Positions 34,788 through 44,230 are shown, counted from the stretch's first letter. The stretch: DNA of 64,000 nucleotides from Streptomyces sp. sk2.1 (GCF_008120935.1 NZ_RDBO01000065.1:188733-252732), one strand, 5' to 3'. Made by a program: numbers and translations. The notes: generated by a model from the letters alone, not told the origin.

Positions 34788-35930
34788 ATGGGCTCCACCC
34801 TCGTCATCACCAACGACTTCCCGCCCCGCCAGGGCGGCATCGAGACCTTCGTCCACGCGATGGCCACCCGCGTGCCCGACGACGACGTGGTCGTCTACAC
34901 CTCGCACGAGCCCGGCGACACCGCCTACGACGCGCGGCTCCCGTTCCCCGTCGTGCGGGACCGCAGCCGCGTGCTGCTGCCGACCCGCCGGGCGACCCGC
35001 AGGGCCGTCGAGATAGCCCGGAGCCACGGCTGCGACCGGGTCTGGTTCGGGGCCGCCGCCCCCCTGGCCCTGATGGCACCGGCCCTGCGCCGCGGCGGCG
35101 TGCGGCGCATCGTGGCCACCACGCACGGCCACGAGATCTGGTGGGCCCGGACCCCCGGCGCGCGCGGGCTCATGCGCCGGATGGGCCGCGGCGTCGATGT
35201 CGTCACCTACCTGGGGCAGTACACGCGCGACCGGATCGAGCCCGCCCTCGGCCCGGGGGTGCACATGAGCCGGCTGGTGCCCGGCGTCGACGCCGAGGCG
35301 TACCGGCCGCCCGCCGGCGCCGCGGCGGACCTGCGGGCCGGACTCGGCCCCGACGGGGCGCGCATCATTCTGTGCGTCGCCAGGCTCGTCCCCCGCAAGG
35401 GGCAGGACATGCTGATCCGGGCCATGCCGCTGATCCGGAGCAAGGTGCCCGACGCGGTGCTGGTGGTGGTCGGTCAGGGCCCCGACGAGGCCCGGCTGCG
35501 CAAACTGGCCGAACGCCACGGCGGGGGAGCCGTCCGCTTCGTGGGCGGTGTCTCGCACACCGACACGCCCCCCTACTACGCCGCGGCGGACGTCTTCGCG
35601 ATGCCGTGCCGCACCCGCAGGGCCGGACTGGAGGCCGAAGGGCTCGGGATCGTGTTCCTGGAGGCGGCGGCGAGCGGGCTGCCGGTGGTCGTCGGCGACT
35701 CGGGCGGCGCCCCGGACACCGTGCTCGACGGCAGGACCGGCCGGATCGTGGACGGCACCGACCACACGGCCGTCGCCGAGGCGCTGACCCGCGTACTCCT
35801 CGACCCCGGCCGGGCCGCGATGGGCGCCGCGGGCCGCGCCTGGGTCGAGGAGACCTGGTCCTGGGAGGCGTCGGCCCGCCATCTGACCCACCTCCTGACC
35901 CCCGCCGGGGAACGGGCGCCGACACGCTGA
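34788..35930 (+). CDS. GT4-family glycosyltransferase, PimB-like mannosyltransferase
   Basis: 380 residues with a GT-B fold. The N-domain starts TLVITNDFPPRQGGIETFVH, with the flexible GG loop that binds donor phosphate. The C-domain has ILCVARLVPRKGQDMLIRAM (Arg and Lys for the donor) and the E-x7-E motif in EGLGIVFLEAAASGLPVVVG. The sequence type is that of actinobacterial PimB', which adds the second mannose to phosphatidyl-inositol mannosides on the inner membrane face, and of related lipid mannosyltransferases. ATG 34788 has GAAGGAA about 12 bases upstream. The 268 bases before it are repeat-poor and hold its promoter. Confidence 0.85.
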   Translation: MGSTLVITNDFPPRQGGIETFVHAMATRVPDDDVVVYTSHEPGDTAYDARLPFPVVRDRSRVLLPTRRATRRAVEIARSHGCDRVWFGAAAPLALMAPALRRGGVRRIVATTHGHEIWWARTPGARGLMRRMGRGVDVVTYLGQYTRDRIEPALGPGVHMSRLVPGVDAEAYRPPAGAAADLRAGLGPDGARIILCVARLVPRKGQDMLIRAMPLIRSKVPDAVLVVVGQGPDEARLRKLAERHGGGAVRFVGGVSHTDTPPYYAAADVFAMPCRTRRAGLEAEGLGIVFLEAAASGLPVVVGDSGGAPDTVLDGRTGRIVDGTDHTAVAEALTRVLLDPGRAAMGAAGRAWVEETWSWEASARHLTHLLTPAGERAPTR

Positions 35931-36129
35931 GAGGCACGGTTCCCGCTGCGGGAGCGCCGTCCCGTCGCCGCCGGTCCACGGGGCGACGGGACGGCCCGGA
36001 CGCGGTGCGCGGCCGGTCCGTTGGCTTACCCGTGGTGCGCCGGACGGGCGGTTCACTGTGCCAATGGCCCATCGCTTTCGCACCGAGTTGAGCCATGATT
36101 CGGAAAGATGTTGTGATGTACCCGTCGAT

Positions 36130-36158
36130 GGCGCTGCGGATCTCCGCGGCGCCTTTTT
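36130..36158 (+). terminator. Intrinsic terminator just upstream of the FUSC gene (possible attenuator)
   Basis: GGCGC-T-GCGGA pairs with TCCGC-G-GCGCC and is followed by TTTTT (36154-36158). It is one of the few canonical U-tailed terminators in the window. It ends 43 bases before the FUSC start on the same strand and 200 bases after the glycosyltransferase stop. It may terminate the upstream gene or act as an attenuator. Confidence 0.65.
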
Positions 36159-36201
36159 CATGCCGGTGCACGGAGCCGGTGCGCTGAAGCGGGAGCATGC
36201 G

Positions 36202-37710
36202 GTGCTGAAGAGGATGTTCGTTTCCCCGGATCCGGGCCGGGCGCGGCTGCGCGGCGCCCTCCGGGCCGTCCTCGGCATCGGAGCGGCCGTCGCGCTGTGC
36301 GGACTGGCCGGCCACTCGCTCGTCGCGGCCATCACCGGCGGGCTCGCCGCGCTGCTGGCCATGTTCACGGTGCTGGACACCACGGTGCGGGGCCAGGCGG
36401 TCACGACGGCCCTGCTGCCCGTCGCCGGTTTCCCCGTGCTCGCCCTCGCCGCGGGGCTGCACGACCACCCGGTGGCCCGCGACGCGGCCTTCCTCGCGAT
36501 CGTGGGCGCGGGCGTGTACGCCCGGCGCTGGGGGCCGCGCGGCCACTCGCTCGGCGTGTTCGCGTTCATGGCCTTCTTCACCGCGCAGTTCCTCCACACC
36601 CTGCCGGGGCAACTGCCCGAGCTGTACACCGCGATCGCCCTCTCGCTGCTCGTCTCCTCGACCGTCCGCTTCGGACTGTGGTGCTACGAGCGGCGGCAGC
36701 CGGCCGCCGTCGCGCTCGCCCCGGTGGCCGGCCGGGGCCTGGCCAGGGCGACCACGCGCCAGGCGGTCCAGGCGACCGTCGGCGGCGCCCTCGCCCTCGC
36801 GGCGGGACTGCTCCTCTCCGAGGAGCGGTGGTACTGGGCCGTGGGTGCCACCTGGTGGGTGTTCGTGAACACCGCCTCGCGCGGCGAGACACTGGTGCGC
36901 GGCTTCCGCCGGATCCTGGGAACGCTGATCGGCGTCCCCGTCGGCCTGGCCGTCGTCGTCCCCCTGCACGGGGCGCCCGTGCCCACCGCGGTCCTCGTCG
37001 CCGCCGGGGTCTTCGGCATCTTCTACACCGCGGCGGTCTCCTACACCTGGATGGTCCTCTCGGTCACGGTGATGGCCGGCGCGCTCTACGGACTCCTCGG
37101 CGTACTGGACCCGGCGCTGCTCGCGCTGCGGCTGGCCGAGACCGGCGTGGGCGCGCTCGGCGCGATGCTCGCGGTGCTCCTCGTCCTGCCCGTCACCACG
37201 CACGCCACGACCGACGCCTGGATCCAGCGGGCCCTGCGCTGCGTGCACGCCTGCACCGAGGAGGCCGCCGCCCGGCTCTCGGGATCGCCCACCGCCGACC
37301 CGGCGCCCCGGATCGCCGAACTGGAGGCACTCCTGGGCCGGGTACGGCTGTCACTGGCCCCGCTGGTCCACCCGCTGAGCCCGCTGCGGGCCCGCCGGGT
37401 CCGCGCCGGGCAGGTGCTCGCGCTGCTGGACGACTGCGCCCGTGAGGTGCGCGGACTGGCCTCCGTCGCGGCCGACCCGGAAGCCAGCCACGACGCCCGG
37501 CTCGCCGCCGCCTGCTGGCGCGTGGAGGCGTCCGTGGAGGCCCTGACGACCCCGAAGCCGCCGCACGGCACGGACACCGCGCCGAACCTCCCGCCGCACC
37601 CGGCCGCGGCCGGGCCCGCGCTCGCCCATCTGCACGGCCTGGAACGGGCGCTCGCCGAACTCGCCGCACCGCTGCGCTCCGACCCCGGGGCGCCGCTGGT
37701 CGGAGCGTGA
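36202..37710 (+). CDS. FUSC-family membrane protein
   Basis: About 502 residues from GTG 36202, which has GGGAG six bases upstream. The frame extends back to 36058, but that part contains a terminator. Two sets of membrane helices (about 15-180 and 185-330) are separated by [17 protein letters not shown], as in the duplicated aromatic-acid exporter/FUSC fold. The strings WYWAVGATWWVFVNTASRGE, then TLVRGFRRILGTLIG are the typical FUSC signature. A cytosolic helical C-terminus follows. FUSC proteins are linked to efflux of aromatic acids or organic stress molecules. The gene stands alone. Confidence 0.87.
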   Translation: MLKRMFVSPDPGRARLRGALRAVLGIGAAVALCGLAGHSLVAAITGGLAALLAMFTVLDTTVRGQAVTTALLPVAGFPVLALAAGLHDHPVARDAAFLAIVGAGVYARRWGPRGHSLGVFAFMAFFTAQFLHTLPGQLPELYTAIALSLLVSSTVRFGLWCYERRQPAAVALAPVAGRGLARATTRQAVQATVGGALALAAGLLLSEERWYWAVGATWWVFVNTASRGETLVRGFRRILGTLIGVPVGLAVVVPLHGAPVPTAVLVAAGVFGIFYTAAVSYTWMVLSVTVMAGALYGLLGVLDPALLALRLAETGVGALGAMLAVLLVLPVTTHATTDAWIQRALRCVHACTEEAAARLSGSPTADPAPRIAELEALLGRVRLSLAPLVHPLSPLRARRVRAGQVLALLDDCAREVRGLASVAADPEASHDARLAAACWRVEASVEALTTPKPPHGTDTAPNLPPHPAAAGPALAHLHGLERALAELAAPLRSDPGAPLVGA

Positions 37711-37836
37711 GACACCCCCTCGCACCGGCCAGCGACCGAGGTGCTGGTCCGTACCAAGGCGGTCACTGCTACCGTCGCCCCGGAAGATCACAGCCGCACG
37801 CACGGCCGTGATCAGTCGGCCGAGAGGGGCAGTGCG

Positions 37837-38907
37837 ATGGGCAGCGACAACGGTGCGACACGGGCGTTCATCGGCTCGTTCACCTCGGCGGGCGGACCGG
37901 GAATCACCGTCGCCGCCGTGGACGGAAAGTCCGGGGCGCTGACCGCCCTCGGCGCCACGGACGCGGTGCCCGACCCCTCGTACCTCGCCCTCGGCCGGGG
38001 CGCGGGGCCGGACTGCGGCGTGCTCTACGCGGTCAGCGAGACCGAGGACGGCGCGGCTGCCGCGCTGGACGTCACCGGTGACGTACCGCGGCCGATCGAC
38101 GGAACCCGCCCGGTGGACGGCGCCGGCCCGACCCACCTGGCGCTCGCGGGCGGCCACCTGCTCACCGCCAACTACAACTCCGGCAGCGTCACCGCCCTGC
38201 CCGTCCGGGCGGACGGCTCGCTCGGCCCGGCCGCTTCCCTGCTCCGGCACGAGGGCAGCGGCCCGGACCCCGACCGCCAGCGGTCCCCGCACGCCCACCA
38301 GGTGCTGCCGGACCCGTCGGGGAACTGGGTCCTCTCCGTGGACCTGGGGACCGACTCCGTACGGATCTGCGCGCTCGACCCGGCCACCGGGGAACTGCGG
38401 CCGCACGGCGAGACGCCCCTGCGGCCGGGCACGGGCCCGCGCCATCTGGCCTTCCACCCCGCGGGCGGCCACGCCTACGTCCTGAACGAACTGGAACCCA
38501 CCGTCACCACGTGCCGGTGGAACGCCGCCGCCGGAGTCCTGGAGCCGGTCGGGGAGACGCCCGTGCTGCCGGACGGGGCACCGGCGGACGGCGACGCGGT
38601 GACGTACCCGTCCGAGGTGGTCGTCTCGCCCGACGGACGGTTCCTCTGGACCGCCAACCGGGGACCCGACAGCATCTCCGTCCTCGCACTCGACGGAACC
38701 GGCGAGCGGGTCACCCCGGTCACGACCGTGGACTGCGGCGGGCACTGGCCGCGCGACCTCGCGCTCGACCCCACCGGGCGCCGGCTGTACGCGGCCAACG
38801 AGCGGTCGGGGAACGTCACCTGGTTCGACATCGACCCGGAGACCGGCGTCCCGGAGCGCGCCGGCTCACTGGACGTCCCCGCCGCCTCCTGCGTGGTCTT
38901 CGGCTGA
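37837..38907 (+). CDS. Lactonase-family seven-bladed propeller (6-phosphogluconolactonase-like)
   Basis: 356 residues. The start FIGSFTSAGGPGITVAAVDG matches the family. The conserved HAHQVLPDP, FHPAGGHAYVLNELEPTV, YPSEVVVSPDGRFLWTANRG and late GGHWPRDLALDPTGRRLYAA mark successive blades. The family includes the cycloisomerase/lactonase Pgl type that opens sugar lactones, but many members have unknown substrates. ATG 37837 has GAGAGGGG upstream. No signal peptide is present, so it is cytosolic. It is a single-gene unit ended by the stem-loop at 38927. Confidence 0.88.
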   Translation: MGSDNGATRAFIGSFTSAGGPGITVAAVDGKSGALTALGATDAVPDPSYLALGRGAGPDCGVLYAVSETEDGAAAALDVTGDVPRPIDGTRPVDGAGPTHLALAGGHLLTANYNSGSVTALPVRADGSLGPAASLLRHEGSGPDPDRQRSPHAHQVLPDPSGNWVLSVDLGTDSVRICALDPATGELRPHGETPLRPGTGPRHLAFHPAGGHAYVLNELEPTVTTCRWNAAAGVLEPVGETPVLPDGAPADGDAVTYPSEVVVSPDGRFLWTANRGPDSISVLALDGTGERVTPVTTVDCGGHWPRDLALDPTGRRLYAANERSGNVTWFDIDPETGVPERAGSLDVPAASCVVFG

Positions 38908-38926
38908 CCGCACCCCGCACACGACA

Positions 38927-38970
38927 CGATCGCCGGACGGGGCCGGTCCTCCGGTCCCGCCCGGCGATCG
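38927..38970. terminator. Bidirectional terminator between lactonase and CbiX-like genes
   Basis: CGATCGCCGG (38927-38936) pairs with CCGGCGATCG (38961-38970), with further pairing of GGCCGG and CCGG inside. It sits between the two convergent stops. Confidence 0.65.
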
Positions 38971-39004
38971 CGGACGGCTGGGCTGCCGGGAAACCGGCAC
39001 CGGG

Positions 39005-39928
39005 TCAGTGCGCCTGGGCGCCCTGCGGCGTCACCGGCGTGATCCCGAGCGTCGTCATGTACATCGACAGCACGAGCTTGCCGATCGCCGGGTACGCGCC
39101 GAGCGGCTCGGCCGTCGCGCAGCCGGCCTCCTTCGCGGCGGCGTCCAGCAGACCCTCGGCGACCTCCGGGCCGACCAGGTACGGCGCCACCGCGAGCTGC
39201 ACCGAGCCGGACGCGGTGAGCTGCTCGGCGATCGACGCGACGGAACCCTCCACGTCGAGCGCCGCGGCCATCACGGGCACCGCCAGCCGGGCGGCCAGCA
39301 GCATGCCGGTGATCCCGGCGGCCTGGACGGCCTCCTCGCCGCCCACCGTGGCCAGCACGATGCCGTCGGCGGCCGTCGCCACCGTGAAGAGCCTCGCCCG
39401 GTCGGCGCGGGCCAGCCCGGCCTCGGAGAGGCGCACGTGCAGCGCCTCGGCGAGCAGCGGGTGCGGGCCCAGCACGTCGGTCAGCTCGGCCTGCGTGCCG
39501 CTGTCCATCACCGCCTGCCGTATCCGCCGGATCAGGGCGCTGTCGGGCCCCGCGAGCAGCGGTACGACGACGGAGGACGGCCCCTCGGGCTCGGCGACCT
39601 CACGACCCGCGGCCTGCGCCTGCTCGTAGCGCGCGACGCGTTCGGCGGCGCAGTGGGCGAGCACGGAGGAGAGCGTCGGGTACTCGGCGTCGTCGCCGTC
39701 GAGGTAACCGATCCGGGCGTTGAGGCCGGGCAGCTCGGAACGGGCGATGCTGATCACTTCCTCGGCCAGACCGCGGGTGGCCGAGGAGGGGGTGCCGGGG
39801 ACGGCGAGGACGAGCGCGGCGGCGCCCTCGGGTGCGACCACGGGCTCCGGGCGGCGGTGCCGTCCGGACTGGCGAGGTCGCGGCATTCGTACAGGCAGGC
39901 CGGAAGCGGGCCCAGTGGGGGTGCTCAT
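39005..39928 (-). CDS. CbiX/sirohydrochlorin chelatase-like protein, metal-site His not seen
   Basis: 307 residues in two related halves, as in long CbiX proteins. Signs are LVLAVPGTPSSATRGLAEEV with IGYLDGDDAEYPTLSSVL in the first half, and VVVPLLAGPDSALIRRI followed by SVQLAVAPYLVGPEVAEGLL. True chelatases (CbiX, SirB) use a His in an A-H-G-S/T motif at the first strand. Here that motif reads A-V-P-G-T, and the second half has ATVGG, so the metal-binding His appears lost. It may have another role or be an inactive paralogue. ATG 39928 is preceded by a GGGGG-rich region. It is followed by a kinase on the same strand upstream at 40048. Confidence 0.75.
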   Translation of the reverse strand: MSTPTGPASGLPVRMPRPRQSGRHRRPEPVVAPEGAAALVLAVPGTPSSATRGLAEEVISIARSELPGLNARIGYLDGDDAEYPTLSSVLAHCAAERVARYEQAQAAGREVAEPEGPSSVVVPLLAGPDSALIRRIRQAVMDSGTQAELTDVLGPHPLLAEALHVRLSEAGLARADRARLFTVATAADGIVLATVGGEEAVQAAGITGMLLAARLAVPVMAAALDVEGSVASIAEQLTASGSVQLAVAPYLVGPEVAEGLLDAAAKEAGCATAEPLGAYPAIGKLVLSMYMTTLGITPVTPQGAQAH

Positions 39929-40047
39929 GGCGCCGCATGCTACTGGTTTTGGGTGTGCCTCTGTTCGGGGAGGGCCCGGACGGGCGACATCTGTCCCCTT
40001 TTATCCGATGAGCGGCATACCGGTCGACTGCCCCGCTCTGCCGCCCC

Positions 40048-41097
40048 CTACCCGACTCCTCGCGCAGGCCCGTCACCAGGCACGCCGAGCAGTGTCGGGT
40101 GACGGGGCAGCAGCAGGTCCCCGGCCGCCAGCGCCCGGGCGATGACGAGCGCGCCCGTCAGCGGATCACCCGAACCGGGGACCACCCGTGCTTGCGGAAG
40201 TCGGCGCGCCAGCTCCGCGCGCAACGGCCGCAGCAGCGGATCGCCCATCCGGAACAGGCCGCCCGTCAGCGCCACCTCGCACGGCTCGCCGTCGGCCCCG
40301 GCCCCGGGACACACCGCCTCGGCCGCGTCCGCGACGTGCCCGACGGCCTCGCGCAGGATGCCCTCGGCGACCGGGTCGTCCCCGGCGCACGCCGCGACCT
40401 CGGGCGCGAACGAGGCCAGCACGGCGGGCCGGTCGGTACGCGGGTAGAGCAGCCCCGGCAGTTCCGGCGCCGGTCCGAACACCGCCTCCAGCCGGGCCAG
40501 CAGCGCGGCGGACCCGCCGCGCCGCCCGTCGTGGGCGCGCATGGCCGCGTCGAGCCCGGCCCGGCCGATCCAGGCGCCGCCGCCGCTGTCGCCCAGCAGG
40601 TGCCCCCAGCCGTCGGCCCGGCGCCAGCTCCGCAGGTCCGTACCCAGCGCGATCATGCCCGTGCCGCCCGCGACGACAGCGCCCGGACGCTGGCCGACCG
40701 CTCCCGCGTACGCGGTCACCGCGTCGGCGGCGAGGGCCAGCCGCCGCACCCCGAGCGCCTTCTCCAGGGCCGACGGCAGCTCCGCGCGCAACTGCCCGCC
40801 GAGCGTCGCCATGCCCGCGGCGCCGATCGCCACGGCCCCGATCCCGCGGCCGTCCGCACCGCCGTGCTCCGCCAGCAACCGGCGGGCGGCGGGCAGCAGT
40901 TGTTCCAGCAGATGGTCCGCGTCGATCCCGGCGGGGCCGGTGCGCACCGGCCCGGCGCAGACCGCCGTCGCCACCGGACCGGAGGCGTCGACCGCGCCCA
41001 GCGCCACCCGCAGTCCGGAGCCGCCCGAGTCCACGCCGAGCACGTACGGCCCCGACGCCGCAGCGGTGCTTTCCGGCGAACGCCTGGCTGAGCTCAT
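40048..41097 (-). CDS. BadF/BadG-type sugar kinase (N-acetylglucosamine kinase-like)
   Basis: 349 residues of the ASKHA fold. Phosphate-1 is YVLGVDSGGSGLRVALG, phosphate-2 is GAVVAGGTGMIALG, and the adenosine motif is CEVALTGGLFRMGDPL. LGDSGGGAWIGRAGLDAAMR is the GlcNAc-kinase signature. It would phosphorylate an amino sugar, probably GlcNAc released by wall recycling, using ATP in the cytosol. ATG 41097 has GGAG eight bases upstream. The uracil-DNA glycosylase gene is divergent. Confidence 0.87.
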   Translation of the reverse strand: MSSARRSPESTAAASGPYVLGVDSGGSGLRVALGAVDASGPVATAVCAGPVRTGPAGIDADHLLEQLLPAARRLLAEHGGADGRGIGAVAIGAAGMATLGGQLRAELPSALEKALGVRRLALAADAVTAYAGAVGQRPGAVVAGGTGMIALGTDLRSWRRADGWGHLLGDSGGGAWIGRAGLDAAMRAHDGRRGGSAALLARLEAVFGPAPELPGLLYPRTDRPAVLASFAPEVAACAGDDPVAEGILREAVGHVADAAEAVCPGAGADGEPCEVALTGGLFRMGDPLLRPLRAELARRLPQARVVPGSGDPLTGALVIARALAAGDLLLPRHPTLLGVPGDGPARGVG

Positions 41098-41270
41098 GGA
41101 CCGGCTCCAACGGGGAAGGGGATCACGACGGCGGCAGCCTATCCCCACCCCCGCGGACCGGAACCGGGGGAGCGGTCGTCACGCTTCAGCGGGCGGCTCC
41201 GGGCCGACGTGGGGCGATGCGGGTGGGAACGGACGGGAGTTGTCCGACTACGCCGGTAGAGTGATCCACC

Positions 41271-41948
41271 GTGGCACCACGACCCTTGAATGAAGTAGTA
41301 GAGCCCGGTTGGGCCGAGGCACTCGCCCCCGTGGCCGGACGCGTCGCCGCGATGGGCGATTTCCTGCGGGCGGAGGTCGCGGCCGGCCGCACCTACCTGC
41401 CGGCCGGGGCGAACGTCCTGCGCGCGTTCCAGCAGCCCTTCGACGAGGTACGCGTCCTGATCGTCGGTCAGGACCCCTATCCGACCCCCGGAATGGCGAT
41501 GGGGCTGAGCTTCTCGGTGGCCCCCGAGATCCGCCAGGTGCCCGGCAGCCTGGAGAACATCTTCCGGGAACTCCACACGGACCTGGGCCTGCCGCGCCCG
41601 TCCAACGGCGACCTGACGCCCTGGACGCGCCAGGGCGTGCTGCTGCTGAACAGGGCGCTCACCACGGCCCCCCGCAAGCCGGGCGCCCACCGCGGCAAGG
41701 GTTGGGAGGAAGTGACCGAACAGGCCATCCGGGCACTGGCCGCGCGCGGCAAACCGCTGGTGTCCGTGCTGTGGGGGCGCGACGCCCGCAACCTCCGGCC
41801 GTTCCTCGGCGACTACCCGGCGATCGAGTCCGCGCACCCCTCGCCGATGTCGGCGGACCGCGGTTTCTTCGGCTCGCGCCCGTTCAGCCGCACCAACGAA
41901 CTCCTGCTCGGCCAGGGCGCCCCGGCGGTGGACTGGCGACTGCCGTAG
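41271..41948 (+). CDS. ung: Uracil-DNA glycosylase
   Basis: 225 residues, family-1 UDG, which removes uracil from DNA to start base-excision repair. The catalytic water-activating loop is [10 protein letters not shown] (Asp68), the uracil-contact strand gives LLLNRALT, and the minor-groove loop is [11 protein letters not shown] with His189. Length and motif order are normal. GTG 41271 is chosen because the N-terminus [14 protein letters not shown] matches the family. A strong stem-loop at 41967 ends the unit. Confidence 0.95.
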   Translation: MAPRPLNEVVEPGWAEALAPVAGRVAAMGDFLRAEVAAGRTYLPAGANVLRAFQQPFDEVRVLIVGQDPYPTPGMAMGLSFSVAPEIRQVPGSLENIFRELHTDLGLPRPSNGDLTPWTRQGVLLLNRALTTAPRKPGAHRGKGWEEVTEQAIRALAARGKPLVSVLWGRDARNLRPFLGDYPAIESAHPSPMSADRGFFGSRPFSRTNELLLGQGAPAVDWRLP

Positions 41949-41966
41949 CGCGACCGCCCGCGGTCC

Positions 41967-42003
41967 GGAACGGCACCGACCCTCCAGGGGCCGGTGCCGT
42001 TCC
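41967..42003 (+). terminator. Terminator of ung
   Basis: GGAACGGCACCG pairs perfectly with CGGTGCCGTTCC around a 13-base loop, starting 18 bases past the stop. Confidence 0.6.
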
Positions 42004-42034
42004 CGTCACCGGGCTCGGCGGCACCCGGCCCGTG

Positions 42035-42771
42035 TCACGGCGCGTCGCGCACCGTACCGGTGAACACCGGCCCCTCACGCGGCTCCCAGGAACCCTCGTC
42101 GTAGGTGATCAGCCGCAGCCGCAGTGATTCCTCCGGCCCCTCCAGGCCGTCCCGCACGGTGGGCACGACCACTTCGAAACTTCGCTCGCCGGCGGGCACA
42201 CCGGCCCACGGGTACGGCGTCGGCACCACCCGGGACAGCGGCCGGGCCGGGGCCGGCGACTCGTCGAAGGTGTCCCGCACCCAGCGGCCGTCGACGTCCT
42301 GGGCGGACAGCTCCGGACTCCCGTCGGCCGCCGGCACCTTCAGGTCCGTCAGCGGCCCGGGGCAGGTCCTGTCGAGCCCCGGCCGGAAACCGCGCCGGTC
42401 CCGAGTGGCCACCGGACGGCCCGGGAGCCGGTCGCCGGCGCGGAACTCGACACGGGCATCGCCCATGGGCATCGGCTCGGGAGGACTCCAGACGAGCTGC
42501 CGTCCGGCCCCCGTGCCGGTGATCCGCCGGCCCGGCGGGAGCGCGTTCCCCGAATTCCCCGCTTTCCTCGAACTCCCCGGCATTCCCGAACTCCCCGCCA
42601 TTACCGAACTCCCCGGTGGCCCCCGGGGGGCATGGAGCCGGCGGAACGCTGCGGGGACATCGGCTGCGGCGACGCGCGTGCCGACTCCGTCCCTCCCGCT
42701 GTCAGGGCGAGTACCGCGAGCGCGGTGGTGACCGTGCGCGAGTCACGGATCGAGGCGGTCCTCCTGGTCAT
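42035..42771 (-). pseudogene. Secreted protein gene split by a frameshift
   Basis: The 5' part from ATG 42771 (AGAAGG upstream) encodes a clear signal peptide (TVTTALAVLALTAGGTESARA) and runs in frame to a TAA at 42603. A second frame then carries the body: LVWSPPEPMPMGDARVEFRA, DRTCPGPLTDLKVPAADG, RSFEVVVPTVRDGLEG and LRLRLITYDEGSWEPREGP, ending at 42035. The two are offset by one base step, and a C5G6 run (42620-42630) lies at the join next to four 18-bp repeats. A one-base change in that run would restore a single secreted protein of about 245 residues. Either it is a pseudogene, a phase-variable gene or a sequencing error. Confidence 0.6.
42543..42614 (-). repeat. Four tandem 18-bp repeats
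   Basis: Four head-to-tail units with minus-strand core GGGGAGTTCGGGAATGCC. They lie at 42543-42560, 42561-42578, 42579-42596 and 42597-42614; identity is highest in the two units at 42579-42614. The unit is a multiple of three, so copy number changes would keep the reading frame. They sit at the junction of the two frames of the split secreted-protein gene. Confidence 0.8.
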
Positions 42772-43006
42772 CGGCCTTCTCGAAAACACCCCGGAGATCC
42801 CCGGGGGCCCCGCCCCCGGAGGACGGTGCCCGGGGGTTGCCCCGCCTCCGCGCATCACACGGAATCGAGGCCCTCCGGAACCGAGTTGGGCCGATGGCCA
42901 TCAGGAACAAGCCATGCGTGGGCGCCCGGACGTCCCCGGGAGGAGGACCCGGGGCAGGCCGGGCGCGCCGACGGGACCGGTCGCACGGACCGGCCGGCGG
43001 CGGTGG

Positions 43007-44095
43007 TCAGGTGCCGATGACCGCCGCCCGCACGCAGAAGACGTCCGGCAGGTGCGAGGCGAGCTGCTGCCAGCTGTCCCCGTCGTCCGCGCTCGCGTAC
43101 ACCTCGCCGTTGCGATTGCCGAAGTAGACGCCCGCCGGGTCGGCGTCGTCCGTGCACAGGGCGTCCCGCAGCACCGTGCCGTAGTGGGCGCCGTCGGGCA
43201 GGCCGGCCGACAGCGGCTCCCAGGTCCCGCCCGCGTCGTCGGTACGGAACACCCGGCAGCGGTGCTCGGCGGGCACCCGGTCGGAATCGGCGTTGATCGG
43301 GAAGACGTACACCGTGTTCGGACGGTGCGGGTGCGCGGCCGCGGCGAAACCGAAGTCCGAGGGCAGGCCCCGCCCGATGTCGGTCCAGTTGTCCCCGGAG
43401 TCGTCGCTGCGGAACACCCCCCAGTGGTTCTGGAGGTAGAGCCGGTCGGGGTCGACCGCATCCCTGGTCACCTTGTGGACGCACTGGCCGAACTCCGGAT
43501 CCGGGTCGGGCAGGAAGACCGCCGACACCCCCTTGTTCGACGGGGCCCAGCTCGCGCCGCCGTCCTTGGTCCGGAACACCCCGGCCGTGGACACCGCGAC
43601 GGTCACGGCGCGGGCGTCCCTCCGGTCCGTCAGGACGGTGTGCAGCCCCTCGCCGCCACCGCCGGGCTCCCACCGCGAACGCGTCGGGTGCTCCCACAGC
43701 GGACGGACCAGCTCGAACGACTCCCCGCCGTCCTCGGAGCGGAACAGCGCGGCGGGCTCCGTCCCCGCGTACACGACGTCGGGCGCCTCGGGGCCCGCGG
43801 GGTGCAACTGCCAGACCCGCTCCAGCGACGCCCCGGTGAACCGGGGGAACTTCACGGCCTGTTGCTGCGGCTCCACCCACGTCCTGCCCAGGTCGTCGGA
43901 GTGGAAGACCGAAGGGCCCCAGTGCGAACTGTCGCCGCCGACCAGCAGTCGGGGGACCTTCCGCCGGGTGTCGATGGCGACCGAGTAGATCGCCTGTGCG
44001 TTGAAGTGCGGGCCGTCGAACTCCCACGCGCCACCGTGCCTGCGGCCGATGAAGAGTCCCTTGCGGGTGCCCACGGTGAGCAGTACGTCGGTCAT
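43007..44095 (-). CDS. BNR/Asp-box repeat beta-propeller protein
   Basis: 362 residues with at least six Asp-box repeats of the S-x-D-x-G-x-T-W type: FHSDDLGRTW, FRSEDGGESF, FRTKDGGASW, FRSDDSGDNW, FRTDDAGGTW and YASADDGDSW. This makes a six- or seven-bladed sialidase/VPS10-like propeller. No signal peptide is seen (MTDVLLTVGTRKGLFIGRRH), so it is cytosolic and not a classical sialidase; the catalytic Arg triad is not evident. ATG 44095 has GGGAGG eight bases upstream. The cupin gene is divergent, with a LacI-type operator between. Confidence 0.85.
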   Translation of the reverse strand: MTDVLLTVGTRKGLFIGRRHGGAWEFDGPHFNAQAIYSVAIDTRRKVPRLLVGGDSSHWGPSVFHSDDLGRTWVEPQQQAVKFPRFTGASLERVWQLHPAGPEAPDVVYAGTEPAALFRSEDGGESFELVRPLWEHPTRSRWEPGGGGEGLHTVLTDRRDARAVTVAVSTAGVFRTKDGGASWAPSNKGVSAVFLPDPDPEFGQCVHKVTRDAVDPDRLYLQNHWGVFRSDDSGDNWTDIGRGLPSDFGFAAAAHPHRPNTVYVFPINADSDRVPAEHRCRVFRTDDAGGTWEPLSAGLPDGAHYGTVLRDALCTDDADPAGVYFGNRNGEVYASADDGDSWQQLASHLPDVFCVRAAVIGT

Positions 44096-44230
44096 GGCCG
44101 AACCTCCCGAAACGCCGTTGTGTCGGATACGGGCCAGTCTGCACCCCGCCACTGACACCGGCCCGCAGGGCGGCACCGGCATCCGGGGGCTGTCGCGGCC
44201 GGGGTGGTGCGAGTACGGTACGGACAGGCG

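Noticed and set aside
42543..42614. CRISPR-like array from the 18-bp repeats
   Set aside because: The repeats are head to tail without spacers and in a coding context.
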